DNA from: Pseudomonadota bacterium
GTDB taxonomy: Bacteria > Desulfobacterota > Desulfovibrionia > Desulfovibrionales > Desulfovibrionaceae
DNA length: 64,000 nt
Assembly: GCA_018816865.1 (NCBI GenBank)
Contig: JAHIUW010000038.1
Span: forward strand, 124,001-188,000
Direction of reading: 5' to 3'
Made by a program: the position numbers and the translations under genes. The notes beneath the pieces are model-generated. The model did no database searches. It saw only the letters and a list, made by a program, of their open reading frames with translations, and was not told the DNA's origin. Numbering within the stretch: the stretch's first letter is position 1; each line of letters starts with the position of its first letter. This document shows positions 51,515 to 59,275 of this stretch, one piece after another.

Positions 51515-53023
51515 ATGGCAGACGTTTATCTGATTGGTGCCGGCCCCGGCGATCCGGGCCTGCTCACCGTGCGGGGCAAGGAACTCATCGAGACCTGCGA
51601 CATCATCGTCTACGATTATCTGGCCAATGCGGAGTTCCTGGACTACGCCCGGCCCGATGCCGAGATCATCTATGTCGGCAAGAAGGGCGGCGACCACACC
51701 CTGCCCCAGGACAAGATCAATGATCTGCTGGTGGATCGCGCCAGCCAGGGCAAGACCATCGCCCGCCTGAAGGGCGGCGACCCCTATGTCTTTGGGCGTG
51801 GCGGCGAGGAGGCCGAGGAGCTCATGGCCGCGGGCCTCACCTTCGAGGTCGTGCCCGGCGTTACCGCGGGCGTGGCCGCCGCTGCCTACGCGGGCATCCC
51901 GGTGACCCATCGCGATCATACCACCAGCGTCTGCTTCATCACCGGGCACGAGGACCCCACCAAGGAAAAGTCCGGCCATGACTGGGATGTTTACGCCAAG
52001 TCCACCTCGACCCTGGTCTTCTACATGGGCGTGGGCAACCTGCCGATGATTGCCGAACGGCTCATCTCCGGGGGCCGCGATCCCAAGACCCCGGCGGCCC
52101 TGGTGCGTTGGGGCACCCGCTGCAATCAGGAGTCCATGGTCGCCACCCTGGAGACCGTGGCCGACGAGGCCGCCCGGCGTGGCTTCAAGGCCCCGAGCAT
52201 CATCATCGTTGGCGGCGTTTGCGGGTTGGCGGACAAGCTGTCCTGGTTCGAGAAGCGTCCGCTCAAGGGCAAGGGCGTGGTGGTGACCCGCGCCCGCGAA
52301 CAGGCCAGCGGCTTTGCCGAGACCCTGCGCGAGATGGGGGCCTGCGTCTTCCAATTCCCGACCATCGAAATCAATCCCCTGCCTGATTACGCCGAGGTCC
52401 GCGCGGCCATCGCCCAGGTCGCTGAATACGACTGGCTGGTGTTCACCTCGGTCAACGGCGTGCTCAAGTTCTGGGACCAACTGGACGCCATGGACCTGGA
52501 CACCCGAGTGCTGGGCGGACGCAAGGTGGCGGCCATCGGGCCGGCCACGGCCGAGGCCCTGGTGGCGCGCGGTGTGCGTCCCGATTTCGTGCCGCCCAAG
52601 TACGTGGCCGAATCCGTGGTGGCCGGGCTCATCGAGCGCGGTGTGGGTCAGGGCACCAAGGTGCTCATCCCAAGGGCCAAGGTCGCCCGCGAGATCCTGC
52701 CCGAGGAACTGGCCAAGGCCGGGGCTGTCGTGACCGTCCTGCCGGTTTACGAGACCGGGCTGAACGAGGGCGGGCCCGAGAAACTCATCGCCAAGCTGGA
52801 CGCCGGGGAAGTTCACTACGTGACCTTCAGCAGTTCGAGCACGGTGGAGAATTTCTTCCAGCTCCTTGCCCCGGAAAAGCTCAGGCAGTATCCAGGAGTG
52901 AAACTGGCCTGCATCGGCCCGGTGACGGCGAAGACCCTGGCGGAGTATGGCTTCACACCCGATATTCAGCCCGAGGACTACACAATCCCGGCTTTGGCTG
53001 CGGCCTTGGCCGCTGATATCTAG
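51515..53023 (+). CDS. cobA-hemD: Uroporphyrinogen-III C-methyltransferase/uroporphyrinogen-III synthase fusion
   Basis: The N-terminal half (residues 1-245) is SUMT: VYLIGAGPGDPGLLTVRG, the KGGDPYVFGRGGEE motif and VTHRDHTTSVCFITGHE. It methylates uroporphyrinogen III to precorrin-2. The C-terminal half (about 255-500) is HemD (GVVVTRAREQASGFAETLREMG, WLVFTSVNGV, TFSSSSTVENF). The fused enzyme channels hydroxymethylbilane to precorrin-2, the branch point to siroheme for DsrAB and to cobamides. This fusion is common in Desulfovibrio and Clostridia. AAGGA precedes the ATG. Confidence 0.97.
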   Translation: MADVYLIGAGPGDPGLLTVRGKELIETCDIIVYDYLANAEFLDYARPDAEIIYVGKKGGDHTLPQDKINDLLVDRASQGKTIARLKGGDPYVFGRGGEEAEELMAAGLTFEVVPGVTAGVAAAAYAGIPVTHRDHTTSVCFITGHEDPTKEKSGHDWDVYAKSTSTLVFYMGVGNLPMIAERLISGGRDPKTPAALVRWGTRCNQESMVATLETVADEAARRGFKAPSIIIVGGVCGLADKLSWFEKRPLKGKGVVVTRAREQASGFAETLREMGACVFQFPTIEINPLPDYAEVRAAIAQVAEYDWLVFTSVNGVLKFWDQLDAMDLDTRVLGGRKVAAIGPATAEALVARGVRPDFVPPKYVAESVVAGLIERGVGQGTKVLIPRAKVAREILPEELAKAGAVVTVLPVYETGLNEGGPEKLIAKLDAGEVHYVTFSSSSTVENFFQLLAPEKLRQYPGVKLACIGPVTAKTLAEYGFTPDIQPEDYTIPALAAALAADI

Positions 53024-53028
53024 GTGGT

Positions 53029-53150
53029 GGGCTGCTGAAAAACGCACGCTCACTACGTTGCCGCGGGAAAATCAAGTTTTCGCGTATGTTGAATACGCGT
53101 CGAACTTAATTTGCCCTAGCGTCTTGTTATCGCACATTTTTGAGCAGCCC
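53029..53150 (+). repeat. ~125-bp palindromic element, copy 4
   Basis: Arms GGGCTGCTGAAAAA and TTTTTGAGCAGCCC enclose a palindrome with TTCGCGTATGTTGAATACGCG at the centre. It begins five bases after the cobA-hemD stop codon. Confidence 0.88.
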
Positions 53151-53223
53151 AGGCGCTGATTCAATTTGCACTTTGATAACCGGGGGCTTGGGTTGTTAAG
53201 ATCACTTCTCTGAGGAGCAATCA

Positions 53224-53895
53224 ATGGCCTTGAAACTGGCAGTCCTGGTGTCCGGAAGTGGTTCCAACCTGCAGTCCATCATCGACCGCATCGAGGATGG
53301 TTCTCTGGATGCCGAGATCCGGCTGGTGCTGTCCAACAAGCCGGATGCCTATGGTCTGACCCGAGCCGAAAAGCACGGTCTGCCCACGGTTGCCCTGGAC
53401 CACACCGCCTATGCCAGTCGCGAGGACTTCGACGCCGCCATGGTCCAGAAGATCAACGCCAGCGGCGCAGAGGTGGTGGTCCTGGCCGGATTCATGCGTC
53501 TCTTGACTCCGGTGTTCATCGATGCCTTTGCGACCATCGTCAACATCCATCCGGCGCTGTTGCCCAGCTTTGCGGGCTGTCACGGCCAGCGCGACGCCGC
53601 AGGCTACGGGGTCAAGATCTCCGGGGCCACCGTGCATTTCGTGGACGAGATCATGGATCACGGCCCGGTGATCATCCAGGCGGCTGTGCCGGTCCTGTCC
53701 GGTGAGGATGGGGACAGCCTGGGGGCGCGCATCCTGGAGTTCGAGCACCGCATCTATCCCCAGGCCTTGCAGTGGCTGGCCCAGGGCCGGATCTCGCTCA
53801 AGGATCGGCATGTGCTGCTGGCGGAGGCGGGCATACCCAAGGCGGCACTTTGTGCACATGGGCTGGTGAATCCGCCTCTGGAAGATGGTTTTTAA
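53224..53895 (+). CDS. purN: Phosphoribosylglycinamide formyltransferase
   Basis: The protein (223 aa) transfers the formyl group of 10-formyl-THF to GAR in purine synthesis. It has the phosphate-binding start AVLVSGSGSNLQSIID, and the catalytic Asn, His and Asp are found in INIHPALLPSF and TVHFVDEIMDHGPVIIQ. The loop FAGCHGQRDAAGYG is slightly different from the usual form. GAGGAG precedes the ATG. It is flanked on both sides by the palindromic element. Confidence 0.96.
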   Translation: MALKLAVLVSGSGSNLQSIIDRIEDGSLDAEIRLVLSNKPDAYGLTRAEKHGLPTVALDHTAYASREDFDAAMVQKINASGAEVVVLAGFMRLLTPVFIDAFATIVNIHPALLPSFAGCHGQRDAAGYGVKISGATVHFVDEIMDHGPVIIQAAVPVLSGEDGDSLGARILEFEHRIYPQALQWLAQGRISLKDRHVLLAEAGIPKAALCAHGLVNPPLEDGF

Positions 53896-54018
53896 CAGTC
53901 CTTTGAAAAGCAGTTGTCTGCTTTGTTGCTACGTCGGTTTCAACTCTCGTGTATTTGTATACACGTCGATTTGAAACCTCCTCGCGTCGTGCATCCGACC
54001 GTTTTTGAAAGGACTGTT
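53894..54018 (+). repeat. ~125-bp palindromic element, copy 5
   Basis: Arms AACAGTCCTTTGAAAA and TTTTTGAAAGGACTGTT enclose a palindrome with CTCGTGTATTTGTATACACG at the centre. The left arm begins in the TAA stop codon of purN. Confidence 0.9.
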
Positions 54019-54052
54019 GGAAAATACCCAGCTGACACTACCCGGAGGAGTT

Positions 54053-54610
54053 ATGACGGATCAGTTTCAGTTCAGCCTGACGGACCAGGAGAAACAGGCG
54101 CTCAAGGACCTGGTGCGCCTGTCCATCGCTAGCCGTCTGTTTCCACAGCAAGGGATCCAGCTTCCCGACGCCCCGAGCGGCAAATTGCAAGAGCCTTTGG
54201 GCGCCTTCGTGACCCTGCATCTGGACCAGCGGCTGCGCGGCTGCATCGGGCATCTGGTGGGCGACGCCCCCCTCTGGGAGACCATTGCGGACATGGCCCA
54301 GGCTGCGGCTTTTCAGGACCCGCGCTTCTCGCCCCTGGGCGAGGACGAATTCGAGCGTCTGGAGTTGGAAATCTCTATTCTCTCGCCGCTCACACGCTGC
54401 TCCGATCCGGCACTGGTGGAGATCGGTCGCCACGGTTTGTTGATCCGGCATGGAGGGCATTCCGGCCTGCTGTTGCCGCAGGTTCCGGTGGAGTGGCAAT
54501 GGGACCGGGAGCAATTCCTTGCCCAGACCTGCCGCAAGGCCGGGCTTCCCCCCACGGCCTGGCGTGACCCCCAGTCCGTGTTGTTCTGGTTCGAAGCTGA
54601 AGTTTTTTAA
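54053..54610 (+). CDS. AMMECR1-domain protein (AmmeMemoRadiSam system protein A-like)
   Basis: The protein (185 aa) is an AMMECR1 domain. The core motif LRGCIGHL is present in a context of GAFVTLHLDQRLRGCIGH, with PLWETIADMAQAAAFQDPRF and HGLLIRHGGHSGLLLPQVP later. In many bacteria it is linked to a Memo protein and a radical SAM enzyme; neither is adjacent here. GGAGGAG precedes the ATG. The function is not established. Confidence 0.9.
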   Translation: MTDQFQFSLTDQEKQALKDLVRLSIASRLFPQQGIQLPDAPSGKLQEPLGAFVTLHLDQRLRGCIGHLVGDAPLWETIADMAQAAAFQDPRFSPLGEDEFERLELEISILSPLTRCSDPALVEIGRHGLLIRHGGHSGLLLPQVPVEWQWDREQFLAQTCRKAGLPPTAWRDPQSVLFWFEAEVF

Positions 54611-55133
54611 GACAAAGGATAGAGATATCCTATACCGGAGCACCCCGGCCCGCATCGCGGGCCGGGGTGCTCCGGTCTCTGGACCCCCTTGCCCAGCAAA
54701 CACGGCCTGTCGTGACACCCAGGTGACTTGTCAACATGTGGATATAAAACTGCAATCTTTTTTTTATCCACATGTTGACTGATATGTCAGGCTGTTTTTC
54801 TGTGTACTGGTGCTGGCTGGGAGAGGTTTTACAGGGCCATGGATTGGGATGGCACGTGTAGCAAGCTGAAAAATATAGTGAAAACAGTATCGGTAACAAT
54901 TCTGAGCGGTTTTACCGGGCCGCAGGGACCAGGCGTAGGGCTGGGCTCCGCGGCCTGATCGGCTTGCACAAAGCTGTGAATAAGCTGGAAACCATACAGG
55001 ATGGGGTTTGACAAGAATTCTTGCGACCAGCATAGGGTTTGCGAAGCGAGTGCGAATCACTCATTGTTTTTCGGCGGGTGGTGTGATCGCCCGGGAATCC
55101 AGATAATTAGTCCACACTTGAGGAGGATGTTTG
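54611..55133. other. Gene-free region upstream of HU with DnaA-box-like sites
   Basis: No gene was found in these 520 bases. It contains a large perfect hairpin (54635-54675), a 15-bp inverted repeat GTCAACATGTGGATA/TATCCACATGTTGAC (54730-54744 and 54765-54779), and a promoter for HU (TTGACA 55008-55013). The second arm carries TTATCCACA (54764-54772), a perfect DnaA box; the first carries the one-mismatch ATATCCACA on the minus strand (54737-54745). TTATTCACA on the minus strand (54975-54983) is a third. Confidence 0.55.
54635..54675 (+). terminator. Perfect 19-bp hairpin after the AMMECR1 gene
   Basis: CCGGAGCACCCCGGCCCGC pairs fully with its complement around ATC. There is no T-tract after it, so it may act as a Rho-assisted or stability hairpin. 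Confidence 0.6.
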
Positions 55134-55415
55134 ATGTTCACCAAAGCTCATTTCATCGAGACCCTGAAGGACGAACTACCCGAAGTTTTTCCTACCAAGG
55201 CAGCGGCCGAAAAGGCCTTTGACAAATTCTGCGCGGTCATCGCCGCCAAGCTGAATGCCGGTGACCGTCTGCGCCTGCCCGGTGTAGGCTCCTTCAGCGT
55301 CAGCGAACGTGCTGCCCGCACTGGCCGCAATCCCCAGACGGGCAAGGCCATCAAGATTCCTGCCCGTAAAGTTGTGAAATTCTCCGTAGCCAATGGTCTC
55401 AAAGACAGCCTGTAG
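55134..55415 (+). CDS. HU/IHF-family DNA-binding protein
   Basis: The protein (93 aa) is a nucleoid protein of the HU family. It has FIETLKDELPEVFPTKAAAEKAFDKFCAVIAAKLNAGDRLRLPGVGSF and the arm GRNPQTGKAIKIPARKVVKFSVANGLKDSL with the Pro of the DNA-bending beta arm. ATG 55134 follows GAGGAGGATG. A TTG just before it is not used. A terminator follows at once. Confidence 0.95.
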   Translation: MFTKAHFIETLKDELPEVFPTKAAAEKAFDKFCAVIAAKLNAGDRLRLPGVGSFSVSERAARTGRNPQTGKAIKIPARKVVKFSVANGLKDSL

Positions 55416-55435
55416 GCCACACGACGGAGATTATC

Positions 55436-55472
55436 AAAAGGCCGCCGGATCCCCCCGGGGGCCTTTTTTTTG
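55436..55472 (+). terminator. Intrinsic terminator of the HU gene
   Basis: AAAGGCC(GCCGG) pairs with (CCGG)GGGCCTTT, followed by eight T residues. Confidence 0.92.
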
Positions 55473-55530
55473 GTCCAGGGGACCTGCCATTGATCTGTTT
55501 TACCACATGTGGAGTATTCGGCTTTGCAAA

Positions 55531-55568
55531 GCAACAGGCCGCCCGGAGTTCTCCGGGCGGCCTGTTGC
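55531..55568 (-). terminator. Hairpin downstream of trmJ
   Basis: GCAACAGGCCGCCCGGAG pairs with CTCCGGGCGGCCTGTTGC. It abuts the trmJ stop codon and is followed on the minus strand by TTTGC. Confidence 0.75.
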
Positions 55569-55570
55569 TT

Positions 55571-56344
55571 TTAGAGGTCGTGGCGGTCGCCGGCTACCGG
55601 GGCTGTTCCCTGGCCCCTGGCCTTGCCCGCGATCCATTTGACCTGGCGGCAGATCCCCATGAGCATGGTGAACGCCGGGCGGTCCAGGGGCGTACGCGTC
55701 AGGAAATGGCGCAGAGGCAGAATCCTGTAGTCCGGATTGTCCGGCTTCAGAAAGTCGATGGCCAGCAGGGTCTCCTGCAGGTTGGCAACCAGCAGTTCCT
55801 GTTCCGCGTGGGTCGTCAGGTTGGCGTTGCTGGGTGGTGTGCTGGCGGTGTGGCCCTCTATGGACCGGGAGAAGCACTCGTAGAGCACGACCAGCACGGC
55901 CTGGGCCAGGTTCAGTGAGCTGGCCTCGGGCACGGTGGGGATGGTGATCAGGTCGTTGCAGATCTCGGTCTCGGCATTGGTCAGGCCGCGGTCCTCGGGT
56001 CCGAAGACGATGGCGATATTGCCCTGGATGCGCTGCTCGTTGATCTTCGCGGCGGCCTTGGCCGGGGACAGCAGTCCCTTGCGCCAGCCTCCGATGCGGG
56101 CCGTGGTGCCGTAGACGTGGGTAAAACCGCTCAGCGCCGAGGGCAGATCGTCTGCGAAGCGCATCTGGCGCAGGATGGCGGCTCCTTTGGGGGTGGCCAA
56201 AGAGCCGGCCTTGTCCAGGTCCCAGTTGCGTGGGGTGATGACGATCAGGTTGTCGCAGCCCATGTTGGCGCAGGCGCGCGCGGCGCTGCCCACGTTTTCG
56301 GGCATTTTGGGATGGAAGAGGACGATGGTCAGATTCTCAAGCAT
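55571..56344 (-). CDS. trmJ: TrmJ-type tRNA/rRNA 2'-O-methyltransferase (SPOUT)
   Basis: The protein (257 aa) is a SPOUT methylase with a trefoil knot. Motifs are LFHPKMPENVGSAARACANMGCDNLIVITP, GNIAIVFGPEDRGLTN and SSLNLAQAVLVVLYE. TrmJ modifies position 32 of tRNAs. ATG 56344 is chosen; a palindromic element begins nine bases upstream of it, so the ribosome-binding site (GGGAACC) is squeezed between them. Confidence 0.9.
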   Translation of the reverse strand: MLENLTIVLFHPKMPENVGSAARACANMGCDNLIVITPRNWDLDKAGSLATPKGAAILRQMRFADDLPSALSGFTHVYGTTARIGGWRKGLLSPAKAAAKINEQRIQGNIAIVFGPEDRGLTNAETEICNDLITIPTVPEASSLNLAQAVLVVLYECFSRSIEGHTASTPPSNANLTTHAEQELLVANLQETLLAIDFLKPDNPDYRILPLRHFLTRTPLDRPAFTMLMGICRQVKWIAGKARGQGTAPVAGDRHDL

Positions 56345-56352
56345 ATTGGTTC

Positions 56353-56476
56353 CCAGCTGTTGAAATTCCCGCGATAGGCGGCGTTGCATCGTCAAGGCCG
56401 ACCCCTCGCGTACCTTTAGTACACGTCGGGCCCTCCCTTGTCTCGCGCCTTGCTCTCGCGGTTTTTGAACAGCCTG
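56353..56476 (+). repeat. ~125-bp palindromic element, copy 6
   Basis: Left arm CAGCTGTTGAAA and right arm TTTTTGAACAGCCTG flank a palindrome with CTCGCGTACCTTTAGTACACG at its centre, in plus orientation. It lies immediately before the trmJ start and about 105 bases from copy 7. Confidence 0.8.
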
Positions 56477-56580
56477 CGGGAAGAGGAGCTCTTGCGAGCA
56501 GCGTCCTGTGCTTTTGGACCGCTTCAAGGGAAGAAGGGGGTGGCTCTTGTCGGGAGGCTCGTGCCCTTCCTAAGATCTAT

Positions 56581-56707
56581 GGCGAAGCGTTCAGGGGCTG
56601 CGAGGGCAAGGCTCAAAAAGCGAACAAGGCCGATGCGTATCGAGATATACGTGAGGGCTTGTTCGCTTTGCGGCAACGCAGCCATCGGGGCTGCTGAGCG
56701 CTTCGCC
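56581..56707 (-). repeat. ~125-bp palindromic element, copy 7
   Basis: On the minus strand GGCGAAGCGCTCAGCAG and CTGAACGCTTCGCC form the outer arms around GGCTGCGTTGCCGCAAAGCG and an inner palindrome with ACGTATATCTCGATACGCATC. It begins one base after the ychF stop codon, in the direction of ychF. Confidence 0.85.
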
Positions 56708-56708
56708 G

Positions 56709-57809
56709 CTAGACGTTGAAGAGGAAATGCATCACATCGCCGTCTTTCACGATGTACTCCTTGCCTTCCACGCGCAGCACGCCCTTGGCGCGGCAGGCCG
56801 CCTCGGTGCCGTAGGTCACGTAGTCGTTGTAGGCGATGACCTCGGCGCGGATGAAACCGCGCTCGAAATCCGTGTGGATGACCCCGGCGGCCTGGGGGGC
56901 GGTGTTCCCCTGGTGAATGGTCCAGGCTCGGACCTCCTTGACCCCGGCCGTGAAATAGCTGGCCAGGCCCAAGGTGTGGAAGGCCTGGCGGATGATCTTG
57001 GTCAGGCCGCATTCGGTGACGCCGTAACTCTCCAGGAATTCCCCGATCTCGCTGTCGTCCAGACCCACGAACTCCTCTTCCATCTTGGCGTTGATCTTCA
57101 GGACCTCGGCCCCGCGCTGCGCGGCCAACTGGCGCACCGCGATCACGGCGGCGTTGTCCTCGGTGAGGCCGTCCTCATTGACGTTGCAGCAGTAGATGAC
57201 GTTCTTGGCGGAGAGCAGGGCCATCTCCTTGATCAGTTCGCGGGCTGCGGGGGTCTCGCGCTCGGGGAAGCTGGACGCCGGCTTCAGGGCGTTCAGGTGC
57301 TCCAGCAGCTTTCTGCCTACTTCCAGCTTGGGTCCCAGGGTCTTGTCGCCCTTGATCTGCTTGGACAGGCGATCCACGCGGGTCTCCAGACCCTGGGCAT
57401 CGGCCATGATCAGCTCGGCCTCAATGACTTCGATGTCGCGTACCGGGTCGACGCTGCCGTCAACGTGCACCACGTCGTCGTCCTCGAAGCAGCGCACCAC
57501 GTGCAGGATGGCGCTGGATTCGCGGATGTTGGCCAGGAACTTGTTGCCCAGGCCCTCGCCCTTGCTCGCTCCCTTGACCAACCCGGCAATGTCCACGAAG
57601 TCCACGGTGGAGTGCAGCACGCGCTGGGGTTTGACCAGCTCGGTCAGCTTGGCCAAGCGTTCGTCGGGTACGGGCACCACGGCCTTGTTGGGCTCGATGG
57701 TGCAGAAGGGGTAGTTGGCGCTCTCGGCGTTCTGGGCCTTGGTCAGCGCGTTGAACAGGGTGGACTTGCCGACGTTGGGCAGTCCGACGATTCCTATACT
57801 CAGTGCCAT
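56709..57809 (-). CDS. ychF: Ribosome-associated ATPase YchF
   Basis: The protein (366 aa) is an Obg-type P-loop protein, redox-regulated ATPase YchF/OLA1. It begins [20 protein letters not shown] (P-loop), has the [23 protein letters not shown] switch, and a C-terminal TGS domain ([35 protein letters not shown]). The G4 motif is altered to NVNEDG, which explains ATP preference. GGAG lies eight bases before ATG 57809. Confidence 0.97.
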   Translation of the reverse strand: MALSIGIVGLPNVGKSTLFNALTKAQNAESANYPFCTIEPNKAVVPVPDERLAKLTELVKPQRVLHSTVDFVDIAGLVKGASKGEGLGNKFLANIRESSAILHVVRCFEDDDVVHVDGSVDPVRDIEVIEAELIMADAQGLETRVDRLSKQIKGDKTLGPKLEVGRKLLEHLNALKPASSFPERETPAARELIKEMALLSAKNVIYCCNVNEDGLTEDNAAVIAVRQLAAQRGAEVLKINAKMEEEFVGLDDSEIGEFLESYGVTECGLTKIIRQAFHTLGLASYFTAGVKEVRAWTIHQGNTAPQAAGVIHTDFERGFIRAEVIAYNDYVTYGTEAACRAKGVLRVEGKEYIVKDGDVMHFLFNV

Positions 57810-58040
57810 GGGGTGATCTCCGAAAAAAGAAGGTGTGCGGCACGCGGGAGAGATAAGAAGCAAGATGGGCCGCGCGCGTCGCCGCGTTCCCTCTATCAGT
57901 ATGGGCGCGCAAGGGCAAGCAGTGGCCCTGGGCCCGCCAAGGGCAGGGGTGTGGGGCGCAGGTCTTGCGGTTTTAGCGGGGGTTGCACCCTAGCCTGCAA
58001 CAATCGATTTTGGTAGGGAGGGGTGATCTGGAGGAACATC

Positions 58041-59099
58041 ATGAGCGGAAACACGTTGGGGACCATCTTTAAGCTGACCACCTTTGGCGAATCCCACGGC
58101 CCCGGATTGGGGGGTGTGGTGGACGGCTGCCCGGCGGGCATCATTCTGGACGAAGGGCTCCTCCAGCGCGAGCTGGACAGGCGCAAGCCCGGCCAGGGGC
58201 TGGCTTCCACCGCCCGCAAGGAAAGCGACCGGGTGGAGATTCTGTCCGGTGTGTTCGAGGGCCGGACCACCGGGACCTCCATCGGTTTCCTGATACGCAA
58301 CGAGGACCAGCGCTCACGCGACTATTCCATGATCAAGGACGTCTACCGCCCTGGCCATGCGGACCTGACCTACGACGCCAAGTACGGCAGGCGCGATTAT
58401 CGCGGCGGCGGGCGGTCCTCCGGGCGCGAGACCGTGTCCCGCGTGGCGGGCGGGGCCGTGGCCTGTGCGTTGCTGGCCTCTGTGGGCATCGAGGTGGCTG
58501 CCTATACCCTGGAACTGGGCGGTATCCGCGCCCAGGCCCAGGACCCCTGGGGCGCCCAGGAACGCCCGTTCTTCGCCCCCCAGGACGAGGTTGTCGCCCT
58601 CTGGGAGGAGCGGATCATGGAGGTCAAGGGCCAGGGCGATTCTTTGGGGGGCATCGTCGAGGTCATCGCCCGCGGCGTTCCCGCTGGGTTGGGCGAGCCC
58701 GTGTTTGACAAGCTGGATGCCCGGCTGGCCTATGCCCTGATGGGCGTGGGCGCGGTCAAGGCCGTGGAGATTGGCTCAGGCCTTGCGGCGGCACGGTCCC
58801 AAGGCAGCCTGAACAACGACCCCATCCTGGCCGACGGTTTTGGCTCCAACTCTGCAGGCGGCATTCTGGGTGGCATCTCCAGCGGCCAGGACATCGTGGT
58901 CCGCGCCGCAGTCAAACCCATCCCGTCCATCGCCGTGGAACAGACCACCCGCACGGCCCAAGGCGTCGAGACGGTCTTGCGCGTCGCAGGCCGGCACGAC
59001 ATTGCAGCCATCCCGCGGATCAACCCCGTGCTCAAGGCCATGGTCATGTTGACCCTGGCGGATATGCTGCTCCTGCAACGGCGTATGGATCGCCCCTAG
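58041..59099 (+). CDS. aroC: Chorismate synthase
   Basis: The protein (352 aa) converts 5-enolpyruvylshikimate-3-phosphate to chorismate using reduced FMN. Signatures are TFGESHGPGLGGVVDGCPAG, RGGGRSSGRETVSRVAGGA and the terminal R-hINPV segment PRINPVLKAMVMLTLAD. Chorismate feeds tryptophan synthesis (trpB at 5 kb). GGAGG precedes ATG 58041. Confidence 0.98.
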   Translation: MSGNTLGTIFKLTTFGESHGPGLGGVVDGCPAGIILDEGLLQRELDRRKPGQGLASTARKESDRVEILSGVFEGRTTGTSIGFLIRNEDQRSRDYSMIKDVYRPGHADLTYDAKYGRRDYRGGGRSSGRETVSRVAGGAVACALLASVGIEVAAYTLELGGIRAQAQDPWGAQERPFFAPQDEVVALWEERIMEVKGQGDSLGGIVEVIARGVPAGLGEPVFDKLDARLAYALMGVGAVKAVEIGSGLAAARSQGSLNNDPILADGFGSNSAGGILGGISSGQDIVVRAAVKPIPSIAVEQTTRTAQGVETVLRVAGRHDIAAIPRINPVLKAMVMLTLADMLLLQRRMDRP

Positions 59100-59174
59100 A
59101 TTTCTGGGTGCCGCTATTTCGTTAATGTAGTCATATTTAGTGATTAACTGTTTTTTGCAGTCCGTCAGCTGGCT

Positions 59175-59210
59175 GAGGGGGGCGGGCCGGAATTCCGGCC
59201 CACCCCCCTC
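59175..59210. terminator. Bidirectional hairpin between aroC and the RND operon
   Basis: GAGGGGGGcGGGCCGG pairs with CCGGCCCaCCCCCCTC around AATT (short palindrome). It separates two convergent genes. Confidence 0.7.
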
Positions 59211-59275
59211 GGTGGTTTCCAAGCTGCTCGTGTCCTGTCTCGGACGAAAGCCCTGGCGGTGTCTTGGGCGAGGAT

